From Psychrobacter sp. TAE2020 (GTDB lineage: Bacteria > Pseudomonadota > Gammaproteobacteria > Pseudomonadales > Moraxellaceae), in assembly GCF_018919485.1 (NCBI RefSeq), contig NZ_JAHLMU010000001.1:410655-474654 (forward strand): a stretch of DNA of 64,000 nucleotides. The letters run 5' to 3'. The first letter of the stretch is position 1. Every line of letters begins with the position of its first letter. The notes below the pieces were generated by a model. That model ran no database searches and was not told the DNA's origin. It saw only the letters and a list, made by a program, of their open reading frames with translations. Shown here piece by piece: positions 53,482-63,113 of the stretch. A program made the position numbers and the translations under genes.

Positions 53482-54228
53482 ATGTCTCGTTATCAAAACC
53501 GTCTACAAGATAAAGTTATTATTATTACTGGGGCTGCTCAAGGTATGGGTGCGATTCATGCCCGTTTATGCATTGCAGCAGGGGCTAAAGTTGTATTGAC
53601 CGACCAACAAGCGGATAAGGGTCAACAGTTAGCCGATGAGTTGGGGAACAACGCTTTATTTATTAAGCACGATGTTACTAATGAGCAGGACTGGGCCCAA
53701 GTTATCCTTAAAACCGAAGAGACCTTTGGACCCATTAATGTACTAGTAAACAACGCTGGTATTACCAGCTCTAAATCTATCTTAGACACTTCAATTGATG
53801 ACTACCGCCGCATTATTGATATCAATCAAGTCTCTGTATTCTTAGGTATGAAAGCTGTCATCCCCTCAATGCAAAAAACCAAGCAAGGCTCGATCATCAA
53901 CATCTCATCTATCAATGGCTTAGTTGGCGGTGCCATTGGCTATACCGACTCTAAGTTCGCCGTACGTGGTATGACTAAAGCAGTTGCTTTGGAGTGTGCG
54001 CCTTTTGGTATCCGTGTCAACTCAGTACATCCAGGGGTAATTGCGACACCTATGATTATGCAAGGAGATACCAAAGCAGCTGTAGAAGCTTTTGCCAAAA
54101 CTATTCCCATGCAGCGTGTCGCAGAGCCGGAAGAAGTGAGTGGCATAGTACTGTTTTTAGCTTCAGATGATTCAAGCTATGCTACTGGCTCAGAGTTTAT
54201 CGTTGACGGTGGTATCACTGCGCATTGA
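53482..54228 (+). CDS. SDR-family oxidoreductase
   Basis: A 248-residue classical short-chain dehydrogenase. The cofactor-binding TGAAQGMGAIHARL, the NNAGITSS block and the catalytic ISSINGLVGG...YTDSKFAVRG (Ser and Tyr-x-x-x-Lys) are all present, and the C-terminal FLASDDSSYATGSEFIVDGG is the usual ending. An acidic residue after the second strand (LTDQQ) suggests NAD preference. It resembles 3-alpha/20-beta-hydroxysteroid dehydrogenase-type enzymes, but the substrate cannot be read from sequence. Confidence 0.9.
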   Translation: MSRYQNRLQDKVIIITGAAQGMGAIHARLCIAAGAKVVLTDQQADKGQQLADELGNNALFIKHDVTNEQDWAQVILKTEETFGPINVLVNNAGITSSKSILDTSIDDYRRIIDINQVSVFLGMKAVIPSMQKTKQGSIINISSINGLVGGAIGYTDSKFAVRGMTKAVALECAPFGIRVNSVHPGVIATPMIMQGDTKAAVEAFAKTIPMQRVAEPEEVSGIVLFLASDDSSYATGSEFIVDGGITAH

Positions 54229-54429
54229 TCAAATAACTAGTTAGCTTTTTAAATAAGCTAGTGCTGGGCTAATGCTTACAACGACTAAAACAGTTCGCTG
54301 TCGTTATTCGATCAAATATTACCCTCATTAATCATTTATTTAGTCATTTATGAGGATTTATAAGATATAGTCGAAGCTAGCAACACTTATAAAATACAAA
54401 TTCATATGAGTAATATTAAGGATGATACG

Positions 54430-55488
54430 ATGCTCAAATTTGGAAGCGCCTTACTGCTTGCTGTAGGTCTTATTTTAACCCCTCTAATCCAAGCGATAGC
54501 TGCTGAACGTCAAAGTATTGCTGTATTAATTCCTGGCAAACATAATGACAACGGCTTTATGGAATCCGCCTATCGGGGTTATGAGAAGATTAAAAATGAG
54601 CTGGATGTTGATGCCAGTTATGTCTCTAATATATCTGCAACTTCAGATCCAGTACTGTTAACTGACGCTATGCGTAAACTGGCTCAACAAAGCCCCGACA
54701 TGATTATCGCTCATGGCGGTCAGTGTAATGGTCCGGCAGAAACAGTGAGCAAAGAGTTTCCCGATATTAAATTTGTAGTCATTCAAGGTCATGTACAAGG
54801 AAACAATCTGTCGAGCTATGTCGTACGCCAAGAAGATTCAGCTTGGTTAGCGGGTGCACTCGCTGGCTTGACCACCAAATCTAATATTGTTGGTCATATC
54901 TCTGGTGCTTGGCCTAAGCCTGGTTTGATGGGTCGTGCTGCCTTTTATGATGGTCTAAAATACGTAAATCCTAATGCCAAGTTTCTGACGTGGTTCACCG
55001 GCGATTTAGATAATACTGACATCAATTCAGCAGCAGCCTCAGCAGAGATTTATAAAGGGGCAGATGTTATTTACACTATGCTCAATGCGGGTCGTCAAGG
55101 CGCAATTGATGAAATCAAAACTCATGACGGCAAAGTGCGTCACATCGGTAATGTATCTGACTGGACTCAAGTGGATGATAGTTTTGTCGGATCAGCGGTA
55201 GCCGATGCTAGCGTTGCTATTCTTAATGCGGCGCAAGATCTAACGACAGGTAAATGGCAACCTAATCAAATACAAGAAATCGGTCTAGGTCAAGGTGACG
55301 TAGTTAAATTGGCTTTAGCTGATGATGTATCGCCGGAAGTAAAAGCAAAATTAGACAATTTGGCTGCTAAAATTGTCAGTGGTGATATTACTATTTCAAC
55401 CACTTTCAGCGGTAAAGAATTTAACCCAGCTACTGGTAACCTTGTCGATCAGTCATTTAAAGAAACTTTGAAAAATTTTAAAAACTAG
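54430..55488 (+). CDS. BMP-family substrate-binding protein
   Basis: A Med/PnrA-like periplasmic binding protein, usually for nucleosides or related compounds. I place the start at the second Met (54430) because AAGGA lies 7 nt upstream and this gives a clean signal peptide (MLKFGSALLLAVGLILTP...AIAA). The alternative ATG at 54406 adds 8 residues. Visible motifs are GKHNDNGFMESAYRGYEKI, IIAHGGQCNGPAETVSKEFPD-type and DVIYTMLNAGRQGAIDEI. There is no lipobox, and no permease or ATPase gene adjoins it, so any transporter partners are elsewhere. Confidence 0.85.
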   Translation: MLKFGSALLLAVGLILTPLIQAIAAERQSIAVLIPGKHNDNGFMESAYRGYEKIKNELDVDASYVSNISATSDPVLLTDAMRKLAQQSPDMIIAHGGQCNGPAETVSKEFPDIKFVVIQGHVQGNNLSSYVVRQEDSAWLAGALAGLTTKSNIVGHISGAWPKPGLMGRAAFYDGLKYVNPNAKFLTWFTGDLDNTDINSAAASAEIYKGADVIYTMLNAGRQGAIDEIKTHDGKVRHIGNVSDWTQVDDSFVGSAVADASVAILNAAQDLTTGKWQPNQIQEIGLGQGDVVKLALADDVSPEVKAKLDNLAAKIVSGDITISTTFSGKEFNPATGNLVDQSFKETLKNFKN

Positions 55489-55527
55489 TTATAGGGCGCG
55501 CCTAACTTATGGACTATCGCTGATAGT

Positions 55528-56040
55528 CTATAAGCTAACCACAGCCAATTCTTCAAATCCTGCACGCTCATGCGCTTTAAAAGGATAACGATCTGAGATC
55601 ACTATCCAGTCATCAGTATCATTTTCTAGTTCTAATTTCACTAACAAAATATCAATGTCCATCGTCACTTGCCTTATGGCTGATGCTGGGTGTTGACGAC
55701 ACCTATTACAGTTACCCTCTAGCTGTTTAAATAGCTGCTGTAATTTGTGCAAACTCATCGGCGAGCTTAGAATTAGATAAACACACTGATTGATATAATC
55801 GGGTTTTGCTTGCTCCAAACTGGCGGTAAAATCAGGATTTTGCAAAGCACTAGACAGTTTTATTTCACCGAGTTCGGTAAGGTTTTTACGAACGGTCATT
55901 AAATGCTGTTCAGAGTCATGATTGCTACCCAACGCTAACAACACTGCGGTCACTGTCTGCATTTGCAGCTGCTCAGACGACTGTCTTTTTAGTTTAGCTA
56001 GCGCTAATTCTAAAGACACTTGGTCTATATCTTTATGCAT
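55528..56040 (-). CDS. folK: Divergent 6-hydroxymethyl-dihydropterin pyrophosphokinase
   Basis: The enzyme transfers pyrophosphate from ATP to hydroxymethyl-dihydropterin in folate synthesis. The open frame reaches 56145, but the Met at 56040 (MHKDIDQVSLELALA) is the likely start because it overlaps the folB stop codon by 8 nt. ALGSN appears near residue 35 and RQVTMDIDILLV takes the place of the family's R-x-x-G-P-R-T-L-D-L-D-L block. The region between is shorter and less conserved than usual. The order folB-folK supports the call. Confidence 0.7.
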   Translation of the reverse strand: MHKDIDQVSLELALAKLKRQSSEQLQMQTVTAVLLALGSNHDSEQHLMTVRKNLTELGEIKLSSALQNPDFTASLEQAKPDYINQCVYLILSSPMSLHKLQQLFKQLEGNCNRCRQHPASAIRQVTMDIDILLVKLELENDTDDWIVISDRYPFKAHERAGFEELAVVSL

Positions 56041-56443
56041 TATCAGATTTATCATCAGCAGACTTATCTTCAGCAGCTTTTGCATAGCGGGTAATCTGCA
56101 CCCCAACTGCGTCTGCTTGTTGTATAGCAGTAGGCTTAGCAACACTCAAAGTAATTTTTTGACAGTCATAGCGAGCGAACAGCCTATCTACCAGTTGCGC
56201 AGCTAAGTGCTCAAGCAACTGGGCTTTGATTTCTTGACACCAAACCGTGACATCATCGCAGACCTCTTTATAGCTCAAAGCATCTTTTACCTCATCTGAG
56301 AGCGCCGCATTACGAATATCTGTCTCTAAGGCAATATCGATCAAGATTGGCTGATCAATAGTGCGCTCCCAATCGAAAACTCCTATTACTGCTTCTACTT
56401 TTAAACCTTTTACAAACACCACATCAGCTTCAGTATGGAACAT
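56033..56443 (-). CDS. folB: Dihydroneopterin aldolase
   Basis: A 136-residue enzyme that cleaves dihydroneopterin to 6-hydroxymethyl-dihydropterin. VFVKGLKVEAVIGVFDWER, ALSYKEVCDDV and LLEHLAAQLVDRLFA match the FolB pattern, and LSVAKPTAIQQADAVGVQITR is the C-terminal signature. The start is supported by AAGGA 8 nt upstream. It overlaps folK by 8 nt, so folB-folK are a translationally coupled pair. Confidence 0.9.
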   Translation of the reverse strand: MFHTEADVVFVKGLKVEAVIGVFDWERTIDQPILIDIALETDIRNAALSDEVKDALSYKEVCDDVTVWCQEIKAQLLEHLAAQLVDRLFARYDCQKITLSVAKPTAIQQADAVGVQITRYAKAAEDKSADDKSDNA

Positions 56444-56490
56444 ATTTTTATCCTTATTAGTGACTTACTAACTTTTATCTTATTATGCTT

Positions 56491-57441
56491 TTATAGTGCT
56501 TCATTATTTAAGGCTGCTGTTTTTAACATTTTACTCGGGCGATGACGCCACAAATCAATGCTGAATAATAACAGACCTAACCAAATTAGACCAAATACCG
56601 CTAAGCGATGTAAATCAAAATCTTCTTTATAATAGAATACCGCTAAGAAGAAAATAAAGGTCGGGGTCAGATAGTTCATAAAACTGAGAATACTATAAGC
56701 CACTTGCTTAGTAGATTTATTAAACAATAATAAGGGTATTAAAGTAATCGGACCTGCCAGCATTAATAGCCAAATATTCGAGCTGAACCAAAAGCCGAGT
56801 TGACTGCTCGCTACATCGGCCTGCCAAAACCACCATAAGCATATAGGCAATAGCATAGTAGTCTCAACAAACATAGCATCGACAGCGGTCAGTGGCGTTT
56901 GGCGCTGAATAGTACCGTAAGTACTAAAGCTAAAGGCTAAGATCAACGATATCCAAGGCACACTGCCGAGCATGACAACTTGAATCACTACTGATAACAG
57001 CGCAAAGCCAATAGCTACCCATTGCAGAGTACGCATACGCTCTTTAAATAAAATCATCGATAGCGCGACCCCAACTAATGGCCCGATGAAATATCCCAGA
57101 CTGGCTTCTAGTATCTGATCGTTATTGACTGCCCATACATAAGTGAGCCAGTTGATGGCAATAATTATTCCGGATACAAAAGTAAGCGCAATCCATTTTG
57201 GATTTTGCTTTAACACGGCAATCCATTGCCAGCGCTTAGTGACCACCAATACTACTAGCAGACAAAGGAACGTCCAAACAATACGATGACCGATAATCTC
57301 AGTAGCGTTATAAGCAGCCAATTGCTTGAAGTATAAAGGAAAGGCGCCCCAAATAGAAAAAGCTATTAGCGCAGTGATTATGCCACGTTGAGTGGTCTTG
57401 ATAGGAGCAACTGGTTTTTTGACAACATTTTGGGTGGTCAT
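56491..57441 (-). CDS. rarD: RarD-type EamA-family permease
   Basis: A 316-residue inner membrane protein of the drug/metabolite transporter superfamily, with about ten hydrophobic segments. The N-terminus TTQRGIITALIAFSIWGAFPLYFKQL and the second half VAYSILSFMNYLTPTFIFFLAVFYYKEDF fit RarD. I start at the ATG 57441, because the upstream alternative at 57453 is a TTG without a proper ribosome-binding site. The substrate is unknown. Confidence 0.85.
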   Translation of the reverse strand: MTTQNVVKKPVAPIKTTQRGIITALIAFSIWGAFPLYFKQLAAYNATEIIGHRIVWTFLCLLVVLVVTKRWQWIAVLKQNPKWIALTFVSGIIIAINWLTYVWAVNNDQILEASLGYFIGPLVGVALSMILFKERMRTLQWVAIGFALLSVVIQVVMLGSVPWISLILAFSFSTYGTIQRQTPLTAVDAMFVETTMLLPICLWWFWQADVASSQLGFWFSSNIWLLMLAGPITLIPLLLFNKSTKQVAYSILSFMNYLTPTFIFFLAVFYYKEDFDLHRLAVFGLIWLGLLLFSIDLWRHRPSKMLKTAALNNEAL

Positions 57442-57540
57442 AATAAAAAACAACTTCTTAGAGCAAAGCGCGCATCTGATTCAAAAAATGATTAGGAATC
57501 AGCTATAAAAACGCTGGATTACTATTGATGAAATGAAAAA

Positions 57541-57585
57541 TAAAAAGCAATGTGCTAATGCCAATATAGACATCAACACATTGCT
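57541..57585 (-). terminator. Terminator after tyrA-aroA
   Basis: On the minus strand agcaatgtg pairs with cacattgct across a 22-base spacer, followed by TTTTTA. It lies about 110 nt beyond the tyrA-aroA stop codon and ends the aromatic amino acid transcript. Confidence 0.75.
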
Positions 57586-57697
57586 AACAAAGATATTACG
57601 GTTCGAACAATACTCAATAATTGATAGTTAATGGCTGACAGGGCTGTTATTTATTGGCACTGTTATTAGTACTGACATTAGTACTGTTGTCAGCAAA

Positions 57698-60148
57698 TCA
57701 ATCCGCATCAGCATGATTATCAGCATCGGCGTCAGCACCCCTATCCACTTCGACTGCCATACCGATTTGATTGGCAAGCTCTGCGAAACCTGGGAAGCTA
57801 GTGTTAACGGTCTCCACCCCTTCGATGACGATCTGTTTAGAAGCACGCAAGCTAGCAACTGTAAAGCTCATAGCGATACGATGGTCGTGATGTGAGGTAA
57901 TATGACCACCACCAAATACTGGGTGGCTATTATTTACCACTTGACTGTCACTGCCCTCTACCCCTTGCCCTTGCCCTTGCCCTTGCCCTTCAATGATCAG
58001 ACCATCTTCGGTAACTGTGCAATCAATACCAAGAGTTTGTAATCCCTCTGCCATCACCGCAATGCGATCTGACTCTTTGACTCTTAGCTCTTTGGCACCA
58101 GTCAACACGGTACGACCTTGAGCACAACTAGCAGCAATGAATAATACTGGGAACTCATCGATAGCCAACGGCACTAGCGACTCTGGTATCTCAATGCCAA
58201 CTAGATTAGAGCTACGAATAGTGATGTCAGCCACTGGCTCACCACCAACGTGAGTCTCATTACTCAAGCTGATATCAGCATTCATGAGCTTAAGAATATC
58301 GATAATACCAGTACGAGTTGGATTGATACCTACTTGGGTCAAGGTCAGGGTGCTACCTTTGCTGATAGCTGCTGCCACCATAAAGAACGCTGCCGAGGAG
58401 ATATCTGCAGGTACTGCAATATCACCACCTATAAGCTTACCACCGCCTTCAACACTAATGCGATTGCCTTGTACTTTTACCTCATAACCAAAGGCGGCTA
58501 GCATACGCTCAGTATGGTCACGGCTAACTTCTGGTTGAGTAACCGTAGTCGTCCCTTGCGCCCACAACCCTGCTAATAGTAAGCAAGATTTAATCTGTGC
58601 TGAGGCTACTGGCATATTATATTCAATGCCTTGTAGCGGTTCACCGACCTTCGCCCGACCCGTGATGCTCAATGGCGAAGTGCCGCTAGTACCAGTGCTT
58701 TGCACTACTGCACCCATTTGGCGTAAAGGCGCAGCCACCCGCTCCATCGGACGCTTGTTTAAGCTAGTATCACCAGTCAATACACTATCGAAGCTTTGTG
58801 CTGCTAGAATACCTGCTAGCAGGCGCATACTAGTCCCAGAGTTGCCCATGTAGATAGGAGTTTTGCTAGGCTTTAAGCCATTCATACCAACGCCATGGAT
58901 AGTCAACTTGCCTTTGTCAGGCCCTTCAATAGTGACCCCCATATCGCGAAAGGCTTGCAAAGTGGCCAGAGCGTCTTCGCCTTCTAGAAAACCAGTAACT
59001 TGGGTGACGCCTTCAGCAAGGCTACCTAGCATAATACTGCGATGAGAGATGGACTTATCACCAGGAATGGCGATAGTGCCAGTGACCGTATGACTGGGCG
59101 AGATAATGTAAGATGCTGACATGGTAGAGATATCCGTATAAGGAGTGCTGGCTAACATATGGCCAAAATGTCGCCGCGCGGCTTGCGCGCGGCCCAAAAG
59201 TCCCATCAGGGCGGTTGAATCTTTATCGATAATAAGCTGACGTATATTCTTCAGGTAACTACTGTATTCATCAAGAGCACTAACTATCGAAGTTTGATTG
59301 GCAAAGAATATATCGTGCCACATCTTAGGATCGCTGGCGGCAATACGAGTAAAGTCACGAAAGCCTCCTGCAGCGTAGCGAAACATATTTAAATTGTCGT
59401 CATGACTAGCCAATTGGTCGACTAGATTGAACGCTAATAAATGCGGCAAATGACTAGTATGCGCCAGTATCGAATCATGGTGTTCAGCATCCATAGCCAT
59501 TACTGTCGCGCCAATAGCCTCCCACAGCTGTCGTAGCTTAAAGATGGCTGTACGACTAGTCGTTGGTAGCTCACAGATAATGACGCTGTGATTGACGAAT
59601 AAATCGCTGCGCCGAGCATGATATCCTGAATTCTCAGCACCCGCAATCGGATGCGCAGGTACTAAACCTATAGGCAATGAGGCAAATACGCTTTGAGCGG
59701 CCTCGACCACATTGAGCTTAGTAGAGCACACATCACTGATGATACAATCAGCTGCCAATCGACCGCTGTCTATCAGCGCTTTTATATCGATAAATACCGC
59801 TGATACCGCTTGTACTGGTATGGCAATGATGATCAAATCGCTACTAGATGCCACTGCACTTAACTCAGTACTTCCAGCATCTAGCAGTCCTTGCTCTATG
59901 GCTTCAGTCAGACTGAGCTGGTCTCTATCGACTGCTACTATTCGTGCGCTCAGCTGCTGGTCTCTTATCGCTTGCGCCACACTAGCACCAATCAAACCTA
60001 AACCTATAATGCATACTTGTTGAAACATAGGCGCATTGTCTAGCTGGCGTTTTTTATTGACTAGCGCCGCGACCGCTATGGACGGTTTATCATTATTATT
60101 CTGTAGGTTGTGCTCAATGTCGTTATTAATACTATGCTGACTGTTCAC
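57698..60148 (-). CDS. tyrA-aroA: Fused prephenate dehydrogenase / EPSP synthase
   Basis: An 816-residue bifunctional protein of aromatic amino acid synthesis. Residues ~40-350 are a NAD-dependent prephenate/cyclohexadienyl dehydrogenase (VCIIGLGLIGASVAQAI; AHPIAGAENSGYHARR). From ~355 to the end is 5-enolpyruvylshikimate-3-phosphate synthase (IPGDKSISHRSIML, GNSGTSMRLLAG, ITSHHDHRIAMSF). The start appears to be a GTG with a GGGAA box upstream. A short Gly-Gln repeat (GQGQGQGQG) lies in the AroA half, and the tail is an Asp/Ala run (GADADADNHADAD). The same fusion is known in Acinetobacter/Pseudomonas relatives. Confidence 0.95.
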   Translation of the reverse strand: MNSQHSINNDIEHNLQNNNDKPSIAVAALVNKKRQLDNAPMFQQVCIIGLGLIGASVAQAIRDQQLSARIVAVDRDQLSLTEAIEQGLLDAGSTELSAVASSSDLIIIAIPVQAVSAVFIDIKALIDSGRLAADCIISDVCSTKLNVVEAAQSVFASLPIGLVPAHPIAGAENSGYHARRSDLFVNHSVIICELPTTSRTAIFKLRQLWEAIGATVMAMDAEHHDSILAHTSHLPHLLAFNLVDQLASHDDNLNMFRYAAGGFRDFTRIAASDPKMWHDIFFANQTSIVSALDEYSSYLKNIRQLIIDKDSTALMGLLGRAQAARRHFGHMLASTPYTDISTMSASYIISPSHTVTGTIAIPGDKSISHRSIMLGSLAEGVTQVTGFLEGEDALATLQAFRDMGVTIEGPDKGKLTIHGVGMNGLKPSKTPIYMGNSGTSMRLLAGILAAQSFDSVLTGDTSLNKRPMERVAAPLRQMGAVVQSTGTSGTSPLSITGRAKVGEPLQGIEYNMPVASAQIKSCLLLAGLWAQGTTTVTQPEVSRDHTERMLAAFGYEVKVQGNRISVEGGGKLIGGDIAVPADISSAAFFMVAAAISKGSTLTLTQVGINPTRTGIIDILKLMNADISLSNETHVGGEPVADITIRSSNLVGIEIPESLVPLAIDEFPVLFIAASCAQGRTVLTGAKELRVKESDRIAVMAEGLQTLGIDCTVTEDGLIIEGQGQGQGQGVEGSDSQVVNNSHPVFGGGHITSHHDHRIAMSFTVASLRASKQIVIEGVETVNTSFPGFAELANQIGMAVEVDRGADADADNHADAD
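57961..57988 (-). repeat. 6-bp coding repeat in tyrA-aroA
   Basis: About four and a half copies of cccttg encode Gly-Gln repeats in a loop of the AroA half. As the unit is six bases, copy-number changes stay in frame. Confidence 0.85.
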
Positions 60149-60215
60149 GGTTGTTCCCGTTATTCAAACTCACCTCTGTAAGCTTAGTTATAAGTTCAAC
60201 TACCCGTTTAAATAC

Positions 60216-60256
60216 TAAGTAGTAAGTAGTAAGTAGTAAGTAGTAAGTAGTAAGTA
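60216..60256. repeat. 7-bp tandem repeat between hisC and tyrA-aroA
   Basis: Nearly six perfect copies of taagtag lie about 70 nt upstream of the tyrA-aroA start codon. The region is noncoding, so length changes could affect spacing in the transcript leader or promoter. Confidence 0.9.
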
Positions 60257-60363
60257 TAAATGGCAGTAAAAAGCTACCGCCAGCAAAACCCTAGACGTTA
60301 TCTTATAATTGAGAATCACTAAGATAAAAAGTCTTGCCAGCTATTAGTCACTGTATTAGCGAA

Positions 60364-61488
60364 TTAATCGTTAACCAATATAGACCGCAAGGTATCAATC
60401 AGACGGGTGTTATCTTCGGCTGAACCGACGGTAATACGCAACCAGTTCTCCAAGCCATAGCCTATTAGCGGACGCACAATAACACCTTGCTCGAGCAAAG
60501 CTTGGTTGATAACGGCGGCATCTTCTATTTCTACCATGATAAAATTGGCATGCGATTTAACAAAGCCTAAGCCTAACGCATCGAATTGTTTTTTTAGCCA
60601 ACGCATCTGCCCATCATTGATTCGGCGTACTTCTGTGATAAAATCCTGATCAGATAACGCGGCAGCAGCAGCGGCTAATCCCAAACGACTGACGTTAAAG
60701 GGTTGGCGAATACGGTTCAATAGATCTGCTACTGCTGCTGAGCTGAGTGCATAACCAATACGTAATCCTGCCAGCCCGTAAGCTTTAGAAAAAGTACGCA
60801 CGATAATCACATTATCGAACTCATCCAATAGCGCTCTATTATTACTTTCAGGGCTATATTCGATATAAGCCTCATCTAATACTACTAGTACTGAGGTCGG
60901 CAAGCTAGCAACAAACTGGTACAGCTCATCACGATCTAGCTGGGTACCAGTAGGGTTGTTAGGATTCGCAATGAACACAACTTTAGTATTGGGATTGTCT
61001 TCTACCGCCTGACGCATAGCTTTTAGATCATGACCGAAACGCTGTGCTGGCACTTCAATACCAGTTGCGCCCTGCATTTTAGCCAACATTGAATACACCA
61101 CAAAGGCATATTGACTATAGACAATAGCGTCATTAGTACCGACGAAACTGCGTGCTAAAATATCGAGCAAATCGTTAGAACCATTACCCAAAGTAATACA
61201 TTCAATAGCAACGTTATTAAAATCGGACAATGCTTGCTTGAGATAGTAGCCCTTGCCATCTGGATAACGAGCCAGATTAGACAATTGTTCAGTAATCGCT
61301 AACGTCACGTAAGGTGAGCAGCCAGTCGGATTCTCATTACTGGCAAGCTTTACCACATCTGAGACCCCATATTCACGTGTCAACTCTTCAACAGGCTTGC
61401 CCGTTTGATAAGCTGCCAGCTCTAGAATGCTGTCATAAGCGGGCGCTGGACGTGTTGAAGGCTGATCAAAATCTTTCGAGGACTGCAT
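60364..61488 (-). CDS. hisC: Histidinol-phosphate / aromatic aminotransferase
   Basis: A 374-residue PLP-dependent class II aminotransferase. The lysine-containing active-site motif is VRTFSKAYGLAGLRIGY, and NPNNPTGTQLDRDEL plus VLDEAYIEYSPE are the standard HisC blocks. It lies between pheA and tyrA-aroA on the same strand, as hisC2 does in pseudomonads, so it may act mainly as an aromatic aminotransferase in Phe/Tyr synthesis, perhaps with a second role in histidine synthesis. Confidence 0.9.
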   Translation of the reverse strand: MQSSKDFDQPSTRPAPAYDSILELAAYQTGKPVEELTREYGVSDVVKLASNENPTGCSPYVTLAITEQLSNLARYPDGKGYYLKQALSDFNNVAIECITLGNGSNDLLDILARSFVGTNDAIVYSQYAFVVYSMLAKMQGATGIEVPAQRFGHDLKAMRQAVEDNPNTKVVFIANPNNPTGTQLDRDELYQFVASLPTSVLVVLDEAYIEYSPESNNRALLDEFDNVIIVRTFSKAYGLAGLRIGYALSSAAVADLLNRIRQPFNVSRLGLAAAAAALSDQDFITEVRRINDGQMRWLKKQFDALGLGFVKSHANFIMVEIEDAAVINQALLEQGVIVRPLIGYGLENWLRITVGSAEDNTRLIDTLRSILVND

Positions 61489-61584
61489 AAGTTATCCTTA
61501 GATAGTATATCCATCTATGACTGGCTATCAATTACTAGCACTATTTATTATATTTTCCAGCATTACACCGTTTTAAGCTAGCGC

Positions 61585-62763
61585 TTATAGCACGGCTTTT
61601 GGATAGGAGCCTAAAATGCGCACATCTTTTACTAGTGGGCGAATATCAGCGATAGCGGCACTCACGTTAGGGTCTTGAATATGACCATCCATATCGATAA
61701 AGAAGACATAAGCCCATTTATTCGGACGCTCAGGACGAGTCTCGATACTAGTCATCGATACCCCATGATACGATAACGGCTTCAATATTTCGATCAGTGC
61801 CCCAGCTTTGTCATGAGCTGATACTACGATAGAAGTCTTATCTTGCCCAGAAGGAGCAATTGACTCATGACCAATGATTAAGAATCGGGTGGTGTTGCTA
61901 GGGTTATCTTCAATATTGGCATACAACTTATGTAGGTCATATTCTGCTGCGGCAACATCGCCAGCAATAGCGGCTGAATGCCATTCATTTTTTAGACGTC
62001 GGGCCGCCTCGCCATTACTAGAAACTGCGACACGCTCGACATTAGGATAATTGACATCTAACCAATGGCGACACTGCGCCAGCGACTGCTGATGTGAATA
62101 AATACGGCTAATACCATCTATTTTAGTATGTTCAGCAACTAAAAAATTCTGATGAATAGGTAACTCGACTTCACCAATTATCTTTAGAGTTGAGGATAAG
62201 AAGCCATCCAAAGTATGATTGACTACGCCTTCAGAAGAGTTCTCAACGGGTACTACCCCGTACATAGCTGTGCCCGCTTCTACTTCGCGAAAGACGTCAG
62301 TAATAGTACTAAGGGGCAAAGTATCAGCCGCTTTGCCAAAGTGCTTTAGAGCAGCGGCGTGGGTAAAGGTTCCTAAAGGCCCTAAAAAGGCAATACGCTG
62401 CGGCGCTTCTAAATCGAGACAGACTGACATAATTTCTCGAAACAAACGAGCCATTTTTTCATCCGCTATTGGGCCGATATTACGCGCCATTACCGCCTTT
62501 AATACTTGCGCTTCACGCTCAGGACGGTAAAAAATAGGATCACGAGCTGAAGGGTCATCGCTGTTAGCAACTTGAGATTTTTTGACGGTCGCTACTTGTT
62601 GAGCCAGCTTTGCACGATCATTAATCAACGTATGAATTTCACAGTCTACCGCGTCGATATCTTGGCGCAGACGATTAAGAAACATTTGCTCAGTTGAAAT
62701 ATTGTTAGAGTCTTCAACGCTTGGATTTGAATTATTATTTTGCTCTGCTGACTGCTCGCTCAT
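61585..62763 (-). CDS. pheA: Bifunctional chorismate mutase / prephenate dehydratase
   Basis: A 392-residue P-protein that converts chorismate through prephenate to phenylpyruvate. Residues ~28-115 are an AroQ-type chorismate mutase (LRQDIDAVDCEIHTLINDRAKL; FYRPEREAQVLKAV). Residues ~120-300 are the prephenate dehydratase (IAFLGPLGTFTHAAAL, VPVENSSEGVVNHTLD, NTTRFLIIG). The C-terminal ~80 residues form an ACT domain (KAGALIEILKPLSYHGVSMTSIETRP) that normally binds phenylalanine for feedback control. It heads the pheA-hisC-tyrA/aroA run. Confidence 0.95.
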   Translation of the reverse strand: MSEQSAEQNNNSNPSVEDSNNISTEQMFLNRLRQDIDAVDCEIHTLINDRAKLAQQVATVKKSQVANSDDPSARDPIFYRPEREAQVLKAVMARNIGPIADEKMARLFREIMSVCLDLEAPQRIAFLGPLGTFTHAAALKHFGKAADTLPLSTITDVFREVEAGTAMYGVVPVENSSEGVVNHTLDGFLSSTLKIIGEVELPIHQNFLVAEHTKIDGISRIYSHQQSLAQCRHWLDVNYPNVERVAVSSNGEAARRLKNEWHSAAIAGDVAAAEYDLHKLYANIEDNPSNTTRFLIIGHESIAPSGQDKTSIVVSAHDKAGALIEILKPLSYHGVSMTSIETRPERPNKWAYVFFIDMDGHIQDPNVSAAIADIRPLVKDVRILGSYPKAVL

Positions 62764-63113
62764 TAGCGCATATCCTTTATTATTTCTGTTAACGATTATT
62801 AGCTTGCAAGAGACTACTGTGTTTAGCTATTAACATATAATCACCTGACCTTAAAGCATAACTTACTTGTCGCCCCTACTATAACAAAAACTGTGCATAG
62901 TGCCCACGGGTAAATAGGCTAAATGCGGTAAACAGCTTAAAATCAGACGCTTTAGCGCTCAGTACTCTATTGGTAGATAAATTAAAGTCTAAACTATGTT
63001 AAAGTTTCAAACTATTGCCTGTCAAAGCAATTTTTCTAACAGCGCAAACTTAATAGCAAGCAAAAAAGCAACACTGCTAAAACACTGAATTAATTATACG
63101 TTAAGGATTCCCA
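62764..63113. other. Divergent promoter region of pheA and tal
   Basis: These 350 bases separate the start codons of divergently transcribed pheA and tal and should carry both promoters. I see no leader-peptide gene with a run of Phe codons and no recognisable riboswitch. AAGGA at 63103-63107 is the tal ribosome-binding site. Confidence 0.55.

Noticed and set aside
56041..56145. Longer FolK reading frame starting at 56145
   Set aside because: The extension lies inside folB in another frame and adds a hydrophobic stretch unlike any FolK N-terminus; Met 56040 fits the overlap with folB.
57628..57858. A 76-codon minus-strand ORF overlapping the 3' end of tyrA-aroA
   Set aside because: It overlaps the real gene in another frame and its product shows only repeat-derived composition.
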